A program made the translations under genes and the position numbers. From Cordia subcordata (taxonomy: Eukaryota > Streptophyta > Magnoliopsida > Boraginales > Cordiaceae), in assembly GCA_028554755.1 (NCBI GenBank), contig JAPTOF010000015.1:15351001-15415000 (forward strand): DNA of 64,000 nt, given 5' to 3'. Positions 46,601 through 57,055 of the stretch are shown here, in pieces. Numbering within the stretch: the stretch's first letter is position 1; each line of letters opens with the position of its first letter. Under the pieces are notes generated by a model, which was not told the DNA's origin, ran no database searches, and saw nothing but the letters and a program-made list of their open reading frames with translations.

Positions 46601-49600
46601 ATCTGGGAAGCTGCAGAACAAACTTATTCTAAGGTAAAGGATGCTGCTCGAGTGTTTGAGATCAAAACCAAAATCTTTGCCACAAAACAACAAGATCTTT
46701 CAATCACAGAGTATGCCAATCTCTTGAAGAATCTATGGCAAGAGATGGAGCATTATCACTTCATTGAGATGAAAGGTAGCATTGATGCGGTTGCCTTAAA
46801 GAATTTCATTGAAAGGGAATGAATTTATGATTTTCTTGCTGGTTTGAATATGGAGTTTGTTTAGGTCAGAATTTAGATTTTGGGAAGACAAGAGTTACCT
46901 TCATTGAATAAGACTATCTCTATCATCAATGCCGAGGAAAGTCGAAGGGGATTTATGCTTTATTCTCAACCAGTTGAAGGATCAGCAATGCTAGGAAAAA
47001 TCAATGGTGACAAACCAAAGTTTAATGCTGAACAGACCTCGACTGACAATGTTACAAGTTTAGAAGTTGGAAAAAAGGATCAGCCCTTAAACAAGGATAA
47101 TCTTTGGTGCAACTATTGCAAGAAGCCTTGTTGTACCAAAGAACATTGCTGGAAGCTCATGGAAAACCACAAAGTTCTCAGTGGAATAGAAGACCTTGAA
47201 ATGGCCACAGAGAAGTCAGGTACATATGGCTCAATCTAAAGAAGATAAATCACATGATGCTATAAAATCCAAAAAGGGAGAGCAAAATGAAATTAGCAAA
47301 GAAGACATTGGAAGGCTGAGATCACTCCTTGAGTCTTTAGAAAAGTCTACAAGTACCTGTTCCTTGGCTAATTTAGGTTTGCCTCATTCCTTGTATGCTT
47401 CAAGTGCCTTAGGTACTCGTTCCTTGGCTAATTTAGGTATGCCTCCTCATTCCTTGTGTGCTTTAAGTGCCTTAGGTTGAGATTTTTCAAATTCTTGGGT
47501 CATTGATTTTGGGGCAACCAATCATATGACTCACTCTTTATACAAATTCGTCACCTATCATCACTGCCCAAGCAATAGAAAAATAACCATCGCTGATGGA
47601 TCCTTGGTCACTGTCGCTGGCCAAGGAGAAATTATTCTAAATCCATTTGTGATCCTTAAAAATGTGCTACTTGTACTTGAGTTATCTACAAACCTTGTGT
47701 CTGTTCATCGACTCATGAAAGATCTAAATTGCAATGTGGTGTTTTCTAGTATTTCTTGTGTTTTTTAGGACCAAGTTACGAGGAGGATGATTGGACTTGC
47801 TAAGGTGAGACATGGTCTTTATTATCTTGAGTTACCTAGCGACCAAGTGAACAATGAGTAAAACTCACCTCTCTCATTTCTGTCCAATAAATCTCATTTT
47901 AAGAAAGAGCAAATTTGGCTTCACCATCTTAGACTTGGACACCCTTCCTTTGATACTCTTGGTGTTATGTTTCCATCTTTGTTTAAGAATGTTGACGTAA
48001 ATGATTTTCACTGTGATGTTTGTGAATTTGCTGAACATCAATGTGTTTCCTTTCCTTTAAACAATAAAAGAACTATAGTTCCTTTTTCTCTGATCCATAG
48101 TGATATTTGGGGTCCATCTCAAGTCCTTAACATTTCAGGGGCTTATTGGTTTGTTTCATTCGTTGATGATTGTACTTGGGTTACATGGATTTATTTGTTA
48201 AAAGAGAAATCTGACGTGAGCAACATTTTTCCTCTTTTTCGTGAAATGGTCAAAACTCAATTTAATGTCGAAATTAAAAGGATGAGGACAGAGAATGCTA
48301 GAGATTATTTCAATCAAACTTTGTCCTCTTACTTTCTAAATGAGGGAATTATTCATGAATCTTCATATGTTGACTCACCCAACAAAATGGGATTGTCGAA
48401 AGAAAAAATGGTCATCTTTTAGCCACTGTTCGTGCGCTTTTGTTTTAGAAAAATGTTCGAAAATCTTTTGGGGGGAAGCTATCCTCACTGCAGCTCACCT
48501 TATAAATTGCATCCCATCTCGGGTCCTTGACTTTGAAAGCCCAATGGAGGTTTTCTCTAAGTATTTTCCAGATTTCAATGTGTTAACTAATTTGGCTCCT
48601 AAAGTTTTTGGATGTGTCTTATTTGTTCATGTTCACTCTCATAGTCGAAGTAGGTTAGACCTTAGAGCTATCAAACATGTCTTTATAGGGTATTCACCTT
48701 CTCAGAAAGGGTACAAGTGTTATGATCCTGCTGCTCGTAAAACTTATGTATCTGCTGATGTCACATTTGCTGAACAAGAGAACTATTTTTCTAGTCCTCA
48801 TCTTCAGGGGGGACATTATCTATGGACGACAAGGATTTTTTTTTGAGAGAACCATCCATCTTAGCCAAAACACCTTTGCAAATTGAATCCATTCCTGAAC
48901 CTACTTTTGAAGAGCCTACAGATTCAATTTCTAATCTCTCTGAAGAACCATCAATTCCAATAATCCTACTCCTTCAAAGCCACTACAGGTCTACTCAAGA
49001 AGAGCAAAGCCCGTTTCTACGCAAGTTCAAGAGACTAAATCGTCACTTGGGAATGAGGTAAGCCCTTCTGCTAGAAAATCACCTATTGTTCTTGATTTGG
49101 ATCTACCCATAGCCACAAGAAAAGGTGTTAGAAAGTGCACTTAACATCTTTTATCCCATTTTGTGTCATTTGGAAAATTATCCCCTCCACACAAAACTTT
49201 TCTTGCGCATCTGGATACTGTCACCATCCCACTCTGAGGCACGTAGCAAAAAGGAATGGAAGCATGCAATGAAAGTAGAAATGGAAGCCTTGGAGAAGAA
49301 CAAAACGTGGGACCGAGTAGATTTACCTTTTGGAAAGAAGCTGGTAGAGTGCAAATGGGTCTTCACTGTAAAGTCAGTTAGATGGATCCATTGAGAGGTA
49401 TAAAGCAAGACTAGTAGCCAGGGATATACTCGGACCTGCGGGGTGGATTATCAAGAGACATTTGCACCAGTCGCGAAGATGAATACTGTAAGGGTGTTAT
49501 TATCTCTAGTAGCAAATTACGATTGGCCTTTACAACAGTTCGATGTGAAGAAGGCCTTTTTGCATGGAGACCTTAAGGAGGAAATCTATATGGAACATCC

Positions 49601-52600
49601 ACCTAGCTTTGGCATAAATTTGGATAGAAACAAAGTGTGCAGACTAAATAAAGCATCGTATGGACTCAAACAATCTCCTCAGGCATGGTTTGGCAGATTT
49701 ACTAAAGCAATGTTGGATATGAAATACAAATCGAGCCAGGGTGATCATACTTTGTTTATCAAGCATTCAACTTCAGGGAAAATCACAACATTGATAGTTT
49801 ATGTGGATGATATTATAGTAACTGGGGATGATACAGGTGAAAAGAAAGTTCTTCAGAAGTATTTAGCAAAAGAATTTGAAATAAAGGATGTTGGGAAGAT
49901 AAGTACTTCTTAGGAATTGAAGTAGCTCAATCTAAAGAAGGAATTTTTGTTTCACAACAAAAATATGTCCTTGATATGTTAAAAGAATCAGGTAAACTTG
50001 GTTGTAGACCATTGGACACATCGATAGAGTGAAATCATAGACTAAGAGAGTCTATGGGAGAAGAACCGGTTGACAAAGGTATATCGTATCTGTGGAAAAT
50101 ATATAAAACATAAAATTTGGAGAGAAAAATGAAAGTATTGAAGATGGGTGGAGCCACCACCAACGGTGGCTCTAGAAGAGAGATACTCATGAAGAATACA
50201 TTGTGAATTATTGATATTTCATGAATACAATAGAAGAGCCTATTTATAGGCATGATAACTTGGTGAGCAAGACTAGAAGCTAGACTAATAAGGTAACTAG
50301 AATTTTAAGGAAACTAGAATAATAAGGAAACCAATTTGATTAATTACCTAATCTAGACTATTGCCTAATTCAATACCATAAGATAAGGAAATACATTAAT
50401 AACTAAAATATTCTTCAACACCCCCTCTCAAACTCAAGGTGGTATTTGAGATATGACCTCGAGTTTGAAAGGTCTTTAAAAGAAAACTTGATCTTGATGG
50501 AAGGGATGGTCACCATGGCTCGTCTAACTCGAAATTCACCACGGTCACCATGAGATATGACCTCGAGTTTGAAAGGTCTTCAAAAGAAAACTTGATCTTG
50601 ATGGAAGGGACGGTCACCATGGCTCGTCTAACTCAAAATTCACCACGGTCACCATGACTTGTCTGACCATGCTTACAGCTTGGAGGAATAGAATTCGGAT
50701 TAATTTAGGGGTCATGTGCACACACCATTTGGTGTGATGAATCCCACAACCATTAGACAGAACTTAGATTGAGATAGTAACTGGAAATTGAATTGGACTG
50801 GACTTGGATTTGGATTTGACTTGGATTTGGATCCGGATGTGGATTTGGATTTGGATCCGGATGTGGATTTGGATTTGGATCCGGATGTGGATTTGGATTT
50901 GGATAGTCGTGTGACCTGTAGGCTAACACGCCCGCTTGGATTGACGTGAGCCCCGTAGGCTGACATGACTGCTTGGGTTTTTTTTTTTTTTTTAAAGGAA
51001 ACAGGCCACCGGGAGGGTGACTCTAATACCATGTGGAAAACATATAAAACATAAAATATGGAGAGAAAATATGAAAGTATTGAAGATGGTTAGAGCCACC
51101 ACCAACGGTGGCTCTAGAAGAGAGGTACTCATGAAGAATACATTGTAGTTTGTTAATGTTTCATGAATACAATAGAAAAGCCTATTTATGGGCATGATAA
51201 CTTGGTGAGCAAGACTAGAAGCTAAACTAATAAGGTAACTAGAATTCTAAGGAAACTGAAATAATAAAGAAACCAATTTGACTAATTATCTAATCTAGAC
51301 CATTGCTTAATTTAATATTATAAGATAAGGAAATACATTAATAACTAAAATATTCTTCAACAGTATCTTACAATATTTAAAAGGCAGCCTAGGAAAAAGG
51401 ATCTTATTTAGAAAAGGTATAAGCATAGAAGTAGAAGCATACACATATGCTGAATATGTTGGCTTTGTTATTGATAGAAGATCGGCATCTGGATGTTGTA
51501 CCTTTCTTGGTAGGAGTTTTGTAACTTTGAGAAGTAAGAAACAACTAGTTGTTGCAAGATCTGGTGCTGAAGCAGAGTTTTGTTCAATGGCACAAGGTAT
51601 TTGTGAGTTGTTATGGCTCAAGATTATCCTAGAAGACTTGAAGATTAAATGGGAGACCTCAATGAAGTTTTATTGTGACAATAAGTCTGCAATCAATATA
51701 GCTCATAACCTAGTTCAACATGACAGAACTAAACATGTGGAAGTTGACAGACATTTCATAAAGGAAAAGCTTGAGAGCGGATTGATTTGGATACCCTACA
51801 TTTCCACAGAGTGCCAATTAGCAGATATCTTAACTAAAGGATTGAAAAATTCAACATTTTAAAAGATTGTGAGCAAGCTAGGGATGGAAAATATCTATTC
51901 CCTAGCTTGAGGGGGAGTGTTGGAAATTCAAAATTAAATTAAATCCCATGATTTATGTGAATATCCCATTATTTACGAGAATGAGAGTGATTGTAAGGAC
52001 ATATTTGTATTCCAATTATAGGAGATTAGCTTAAATATATTTTTCCGATTTCTAGGGATTGGTAGAATGTCAAACTTTCCTAGAGTAGCTTTCTCTTGCT
52101 ATATAAAGTCTATGCAAACAAAGCATTCAAAGTATACAGAAAATTCCAGTTTTTTCCTCATTGTTAGAGTATTTCCTCCCACATAGAAAAATCACAAAGT
52201 CTAAGATCACTTAATAAGATCCTGGGCTACTCTTCCCATCAACCAATTGGTTTTAGGTTGGAATATTAGGATTCTTCACATAGTATCAGAGCCCAGATTA
52301 TGGGCTAGTTAGATTTGTTCATGTGTGACCCTTTTTCATCCACGTGTGACGTTCTAATTTGTGTACGTGTGACCCTTCTTCAATTATCAAATAAGGTTCA
52401 CGTGTGACATTTTAATTTGTCCACGTGTGACATTTTAATTTGTCCACGTGTGACCCTTCTTCAATTATCAAATAAGGTCACACGTGAGGGGGAGTGTTAG
52501 AGTATTTCTTCCTACATGGAAAAATCACAAAGTTTAAGACCACTTAATAAGATCTTGGACTACTCCTCCCATTGACCAATTGATTTTAGGTTAGAACTTC

Positions 52601-54875
52601 AGGATTCTTCACACTTTGTTTGTGTGGAAAGGGCCTTTTGAGGTAGGAAGCCCTAAGACACTGACCTTCCCCTTTTTGGTGGAATTCTAGGATGTGTTGG
52701 CATATGGATCAGTTAAGCATCCACAATTATGGTTGCAGACTCTGTTGCCATTTACATGTATAAAGTCTGAGCTCAATTATTAAACCAGTTTTTGTCATTG
52801 CACCTTTTTCTTTTTCTTTTCTTTTTTTGTTCTTTATCTTGCATGTACCAGACTTGCTACTTTATCAGTCTGCGTTTGACTCTAGCCCTTGGCATCACAT
52901 TTCGTGCAGAAACATTCAACAACAAAGGTTTTACCACAAATTCAAATTCATTCTTCCATTTTTTTATTAGTTTTTGGATGTTTCGAGACATGGCTGAAAG
53001 TGTTGCATTGAAAACATTTATCCTTCATTCCTTTCTTTTGCTTCTGTGGTGAACAGGTCCACGTAAACTAGAGGACATGGCTTGTAATACTGATACATTT
53101 ATTTCCAATTTTTCATGGTTGTCTACTGATTCGAATGTTGAAATTGGGCAGCCAGGTTGGTGCTTGCGCTAGGAGCTGAAGCCAAACTTGATCTCGTACC
53201 TGGTGCTGCAGAATATGCCATACCATTTTCTAGCCTTGAGGATGCTCATGTTAGTATCTGCATTTTTTTTTTCCTGTCGGATACTAAGTTTCAACTGCTG
53301 TAAATGTTAATCCAGATGTTGCCATTTGTAAGGCAGAAAGTTAATGAGAAGTTAAGAGCACTGGAGCGTGAAAACTTTGCTAAGGACTCACCAATTCGTG
53401 TAGCCATAGTGGGATGTGGTTACTCGGGTGTTGAATTAGCCGCCACAGTTGCAGAAAGACTGCAAGATAAGGGAGTTATACAAGCAATTAATGTGGAGAA
53501 AACTATCTTGCCAAATGCTCCAGTTGGCAACAGGGAAGCTGCTTTAAAAGTAAGACATTTAATCCCACAAATGACCATAGTACTTGTTAAAAAGGTTGGT
53601 TGTGCCATATTCAGCGACAGTAACTGACCTTTTATACGCACTGACACATATGTATCATGCATTTCTATTGCTGATTGGGCTTCATCTTGATTTTGATAAG
53701 TTAATACCTCATCTAAAAGCTTAAACTTGTAAAGAGGAGTTGTTATATTTGTTATTTCACTTAACACAACCCCCCCCAACAAAAGAACCAAAAACCAACC
53801 CACCAAAAAAAAAAAAAAACCCAAAGTGCAAGCAAGATTTATTTTAAGCCTTGCATGTAGACAATTTTAATGTTTTTAAATAGGTGATGGTGAGTTCCTA
53901 ATCGATGACCGAGGCTCTGATACTATGATAAGTTACCACTTCATTTAAAAGTATAAACTTGTAGGAGTTCTAGAATTTTTGGACAGAAAATTTTGTATCT
54001 TGAGTGGAGATATAATTGCATCATGAGCATAATTACATATGAACATATTCCTACAAAGGTTAAGATATCATAATGTCTTATCTTTTTCCTAGTGTATCTG
54101 TGTGTCCCTGTTTTTTTTTTTTTGTCTATGGTTCATAAAGTTTTACAATTTATTGTTCTGGAACTTATTTGATGTTTCAAACCCAATTTGCAGTGTCTAT
54201 CTGTTTATATGGTTCCATGCTCTAAAAATGTGATTGACTTTGGCAGGTTCTTTCATCTAGGAAAGTTCAGCTATTACTGGGCCACTTTGTTCGCTGTGTG
54301 AGGAGAGACAACAGAGCATTTAATGATGTTTCAGCATCTCATAGCTCTGAAACTCTAATACTAGAGTTGCAGCCAGCTGAAAGGGGGATGCAAAGTCAAG
54401 TTTTGGAGGCTGATCTTGTGCTGTGGACGGTAGGAAACAAAGCTCTTCTTCCTAATCTAGAATCCAGTGACAAGCCCTATGGCCTTCCGCTTAATGCTAG
54501 GGGACAAGCAGAAACAGATGAAACTCTTCGTGTTAAGGGTCATCCACGTATATTTGCACTTGGAGACTCTTCTGCTTTGAGAGACAGAAAAGGGAAATTG
54601 CTTCCGGCCACTGCTCAGGTGTTTGTCCCAAAATTGTGTTTGAAAGTATTTAGATTTGAGAAATATTTGACCTAAAAAACAGGAGACATATATGCTATGG
54701 CATTCGGCTTGGGAAGACAACAATTATCTCATCCCCACTCTTAATAGGTGCTCTTTATTTGAGCAATTGACATTGATTTGCTGTCTGAATACTCTCAGGT
54801 TGCTTTCCAGGAAGCTGATTTTGCTGGTTGGAATCTATGGGCTGCCATAAATGACCGGCCTCTTTTACCATTTAG
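40607..54875 (+). CDS. NDC1: Type II NAD(P)H-quinone oxidoreductase C1, plastid/mitochondrial, 9 exons seen, 3' end missing
   Basis: Exons: 40,607-40,673; 40,845-41,068; 42,062-42,157; 43,628-43,694; 44,564-44,747; 53,156-53,249; 53,316-53,549; 54,247-54,618; 54,799-54,875. All introns are GT-AG and the exons join in frame to 471 residues plus two bases. Residues 1 to about 85 are Ala/Ser/Arg-rich, as in a transit peptide. FAD-binding GGGFGGL at 105-111, NAD(P)H-binding VGCGYSG near 276-282, second FAD motif ALGD at 426-429, and AQVAFQ at 445-450, the AQxAxQ quinone-site motif of NDH-2 enzymes. The enzyme oxidises NAD(P)H without proton pumping. Arabidopsis NDC1 acts at plastoglobules on plastoquinone and phylloquinone. 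The last exon (about 70 residues, the C-terminal membrane-binding part in relatives) is not found after 54,875. Intron 5 is 8.4 kb and holds element D. ATG 40,610 is an alternative start. Confidence 0.95.
41069..42061 (+). other. NDC1 intron 2
   Basis: 0.99 kb, AT-rich, with a short (AT)n run near 41,320-41,340. Nothing else recognised. Confidence 0.6.
42748..43145. mobile_element. Possible MITE in NDC1 intron 3
   Basis: Ends GGCTCTATCTGG and (reverse complement) GACTCTATTTGA match at 9 of 12 positions. The flanks are TCA and TTA, close to a TTA duplication. Internal AAAAGCT-type inverted motifs resemble the Tourist-like copies elsewhere in the window. The call is tentative. Confidence 0.35.
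44050..44141. repeat. 45-bp tandem duplication in NDC1 intron 4
   Basis: 44,050-44,094 and 44,096-44,141 are two copies of a unit containing TAGATTTATATACTAGT, differing at a few positions. No function is apparent. Confidence 0.8.
45812..46051 (+). repeat. 5' LTR of element D
   Basis: TGTTGG start and CCTCA end, immediately before the primer binding site TGGTATCTCGAG. Confidence 0.88.
46340..47190 (+). pseudogene. Element D gag pseudogene
   Basis: Copia Gag of a type different from B, C and G: KLNGKNYMKWSQVVRSFLK near the start, a frame change near 46,480, then MVMSWLWDSMQPEISDTF. A TGA at about 46,820 and further stops follow. A zinc-knuckle-like CNYCKKPCCTKEHCW lies near 47,108-47,152. 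Confidence 0.82.
47330..47460 (+). repeat. Short tandem duplication between gag and protease of D
   Basis: Two copies of a roughly 55-bp unit encoding SLANLG..PHSLxAxSALG (about 47,360-47,414 and 47,421-47,478). Such duplicated linkers are not conserved and are probably local slippage. Confidence 0.6.
47480..50090 (+). pseudogene. Element D protease, integrase and reverse transcriptase pseudogene
   Basis: The protease region near 47,490 reads WVIDFGATNHM, with F where S/T is expected beside the catalytic D. Integrase has [19 protein letters not shown] and HSDIWGPS; its second aspartate region reads RTENARDY (D lost) and a frameshift splits the PxNKMG part near 48,390. RT shows CKWVFTVK, then TFAPVAKM, DVKKAFLHGDL, SYGLKQSP and the intact [11 protein letters not shown] near 49,799-49,831. 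A frame change near 49,905 precedes FLGIEVAQS. It ends at the nested insertion. Confidence 0.82.
50450..50657. repeat. 104-bp tandem duplication inside the nested element
   Basis: 50,450-50,553 is repeated almost perfectly at 50,554-50,657. The unit begins GATATGACCTCGAGTTTG. Confidence 0.88.
50823..50904. repeat. 24-bp minisatellite inside the nested element
   Basis: Three perfect 24-bp units (50,823-50,846, 50,847-50,870, 50,871-50,894) made of GGATTT and GGATCCGGATGT blocks, plus a partial fourth. The minus-strand frame reads a Ser/Lys/Thr/Gly repeat, which I take as an artefact of the repeat. Confidence 0.9.
51368..51862 (+). pseudogene. Element D RNase H pseudogene
   Basis: After the nested insertion the frame reads ILQYLKGSLGK, RRSASGCCTFLG, ARSGAEAEFCSMA, CDNKSAINIAH, RTKHVEVDRHFI and ADILTKGL, stopping at 51,860-51,862. 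About 50 codons expected between the end of RT and ILQYLK (the connection region) are missing on both sides of the insertion, so D had lost them before the insertion. Confidence 0.82.
51918..52160 (+). repeat. 3' LTR of element D
   Basis: TGTTGGAAATTC start after polypurine tract CTTGAGGGGGAG, CCTCA end. Retains TG. Confidence 0.88.
52162..52613 (+). mobile_element. TRIM element abutting the 3' LTR of D
   Basis: Two 119-bp direct repeats (52,162-52,280 and 52,495-52,613), TGTTAGAGTATTTC...GGATTCTTCACA, differ at about 13 percent of positions. The first is followed by TAGTATCAGAGCCC (primer site with one change); the second is preceded by GTGAGGGGGAG (polypurine tract). The 214-bp centre holds repeated CACGTGTGAC motifs and no ORF. 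The total of 452 bp fits TRIMs. No target duplication was identified. Confidence 0.85.
52614..53155 (+). other. End of NDC1 intron 5
   Basis: Starts with a near-repeat (52,619-52,650) of the sequence at 45,739-45,769 on the other side of element D. Otherwise nothing recognised. Confidence 0.6.
53550..54246 (+). other. NDC1 intron 7
   Basis: Contains a C-run and A-rich tract near 53,768-53,820 and a T-run near 54,110. No gene. Confidence 0.6.
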
Positions 54876-57055
54876 GTGAGGTTTGAACTACATTTCTACA
54901 GTATACATAACAGCATTTTGGATCATTCTGGACTACTCTTAAGCACATTACCTTTGTTGATTATACACGTTATTATGTGTCAGGTTGTGTCTAGCATTTG
55001 TGTGGATTATGTCATTATAGTAGTCGATATTAGTTTTGACCTGAGTAGTAACACTGGAATTCTGGCTCTTACTGGAGATTGCACGCATGTCAGACTTAAC
55101 AGCTAGCAGTAGACAAGCTTTTAGGAAATGAAAGATGATTGGATAGTACTCGCATTTTTCACACAATAGGCCATCACACACCAGAAAGACTTGTTAATTA
55201 TAAGTCCACGCTCAAAACTGTGCTTCTATTTTATGAGCATTGGGGGGTCAGCTACTTCTTTTTCCCTGCTCTTTGGAAGAAAACTATAAAATTCAAGTTA
55301 CAAAATATATGGACCAACAACTGCAAGGCTGTGAGTTGAAAATGAGGGGCAGCAACTTGGTGCAATTTGACTTAAGGTCCATTTAGTAGCCTGTACGAAC
55401 TTGGGATCTTCTAGAGTATTAGGACCACCTTGTCATCTCCTTTGAGTTCTGCAATTTGTGCTTCTTTTGATCCACAAAGATGATAAATGTTAATTGACAT
55501 ATGTAGCATTTTTTTTATGTTTTTATATGTTGGACATTTATATGGTTGTCATAGAAATGGAATAATTCTTGGTATTACTTGTATATTAGCTTGAGATGTA
55601 CAACCCTATATCTGTGGATCAAGTACATCACCATATTGCCTAAGAAGACAAGAGCCTTATAAAATCATAATTTCTATAATTAGAACACTTTTCTGGCCAT
55701 AACTAGTCAATGAACTACTTCTGGATAATTTCTACGAACTGGTCAACTAACTATTTATGGATTATTCCTGTCATTATTTCCTAATTGATCACGTAGAATC
55801 AAATTCCTTGGACCACTTGTTGACGGATTCCGTGTCAACACGCAAGTGCACGTGATCGCATACAAGTAATACAGAGTGATTAAGAGATCATTCCCATGAG
55901 GACCTAATTTCTGAATCTGCTAACTACCAACTCGTTTACTCTATCTAATTCCAACAATCAAGAATATGAGGATTTTGTGAAACTAAAACTAACAGAATTA
56001 AAAGTAAATAAGCAAAGCAATTGAAAACTAAGACAGAGACTTCTAGCAATTAAAGACCTAGAATTATGCTAATCCGGAATTCTAATGTTTCTAGATGTTC
56101 CTCTCGGATACAAATAGACCTAACCTTCGTTAAACCTCTAGCTATATTCCTGTGCTGGATTGTTAATTTGGGTTGATGAAGAACAGATTCCTTTGGACTA
56201 CCTAGGGTGACGAGGTCATTCCTGTCTCAATCACAGAGCAAATCAACTTAAACCACTTAAGTTAATTTGTTCCTAAGCTATTCAATCTAGATCTCACCCT
56301 AATCTCCTTTTCCAATTCAATTAGGGTTTATCATATGTATTGGTGGCCAAGCAATATGATAAATCAAGCACAGGATTGAATAAACACCAAAGAAATAAAT
56401 TGGAATAAATAAAAAGAAGCTATTCAAATAAATAATCAGAAAAGTTCCATTGCGACCCTAGAAACAGTACTTTAGTTCATGCTAAAATAAGAAAAGAGCA
56501 TAAAGCATTCAAAAGATCTCAAATCCATGGCAAAGGTAATTAAAAAGATGTTAAAAGAAAGAAAACTTATTGAGTTTTTGGCCTCCAAGGAGTTCTTCAA
56601 CTTTTAGGGGTTGCTCCTTCTGAAAAAGGAGTCAAGAACTAGATTTTTATAGTTGTTGGGCTGCATTTAATGCCCTTTTTTAAGCCTAGCCAGCAAAGGT
56701 TTTGCCTAGGCGAGTAAAATTTTGATAGTTTTTTTTTCAGCTCCACTTCACTCACTTAAGCAAAAGTTGGTCTCACCTAGGTGAAAGCAATGCTGTCCAC
56801 ATACTTTTTCTTCAATTTTCCATGCCTCTAGCAGCCAAAACAACCTGAAAATGGATCTTCCGCTCCCATAGCCTCTACCAACTCCATTTCTATCCATAAT
56901 ACATCAAAATATGACATGAGTAGATGCTATTCATGAATTTATCAAAAACAAATGCATAAAGATCCATATGAAAATGCCAAAATTCTATGCAAAATAACCA
57001 CAAAATAACTCTATCTTACAGGATTATCACAACTACATATAACCATGATATTTCT
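54876..57055 (+). other. Start of NDC1 intron 9 or beyond; unclassified repeat at about 55,815-56,950
   Basis: The donor AG|gtgagg at 54,876 opens an intron whose acceptor is not seen. From about 55,815 the text (ACGCAAGTGCACGTGATCGC, later GATCATTCCCATGAGGAC) resembles a widespread plant dispersed repeat that I associate with LTR retroelements, from memory and without a match computed. No coding sequence is supported. Confidence 0.35.

Larger units (their letters stand above)
50091..51362 (-). mobile_element. Non-autonomous LTR element nested in D (1,272 bp)
   Basis: LTRs of 330 and 331 bp (50,091-50,420 and 51,032-51,362), flanked by a perfect target duplication GTATC (50,086-50,090 and 51,363-51,367). 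On minus, the primer site TGGTATTAGAG follows the 5' LTR (plus 51,021-51,031) and a GAGAGGGGG polypurine tract precedes the 3' LTR (plus 50,421-50,429). The 611-bp interior has no gag or pol. It contains a roughly 104-bp tandem duplication and a 24-bp minisatellite. Same family as the solo LTR at 11,245. It must move with proteins from another element. Confidence 0.92.
45812..52160 (+). mobile_element. Element D: Ty1/copia retrotransposon in NDC1 intron 5
   Basis: LTRs at 45,812-46,051 (240 bp) and 51,918-52,160 (243 bp), both TGTTGGAAATTC...TTTTTTCCTCA, differ at roughly 10 percent of positions by eye. Primer site TGGTATCTCGAG (46,052-46,063) and polypurine tract CTTGAGGGGGAG (51,906-51,917). 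Gag, PR, INT, RT and RNase H are present in order with many breaks. A 1.27-kb non-autonomous LTR element is nested at 50,091-51,362. It has the same orientation as NDC1. The expected duplication (left flank TCTTG) cannot be confirmed on the right because a TRIM starts one base after the 3' LTR. Confidence 0.88.
44748..53155 (+). other. NDC1 intron 5, 8.4 kb, holding element D and a TRIM
   Basis: Donor GACTG|gtatgg and acceptor gccag|GTTGGTG restore the codon for Trp 213. About 6.8 kb of it is element D plus the adjacent TRIM. A (CT)n run lies at about 45,127-45,151. Without these the intron would be about 1.6 kb. Confidence 0.88.

Noticed and set aside
50780..50905. Regular repeat considered as a CRISPR array
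   Set aside because: Repeat units are directly adjacent with no spacers, and the host is a plant.
50712..51032. Minus-strand open frame with Ser/Lys/Thr/Gly repeats
   Set aside because: Created by the 24-bp minisatellite in the non-autonomous element; no start context or homology.
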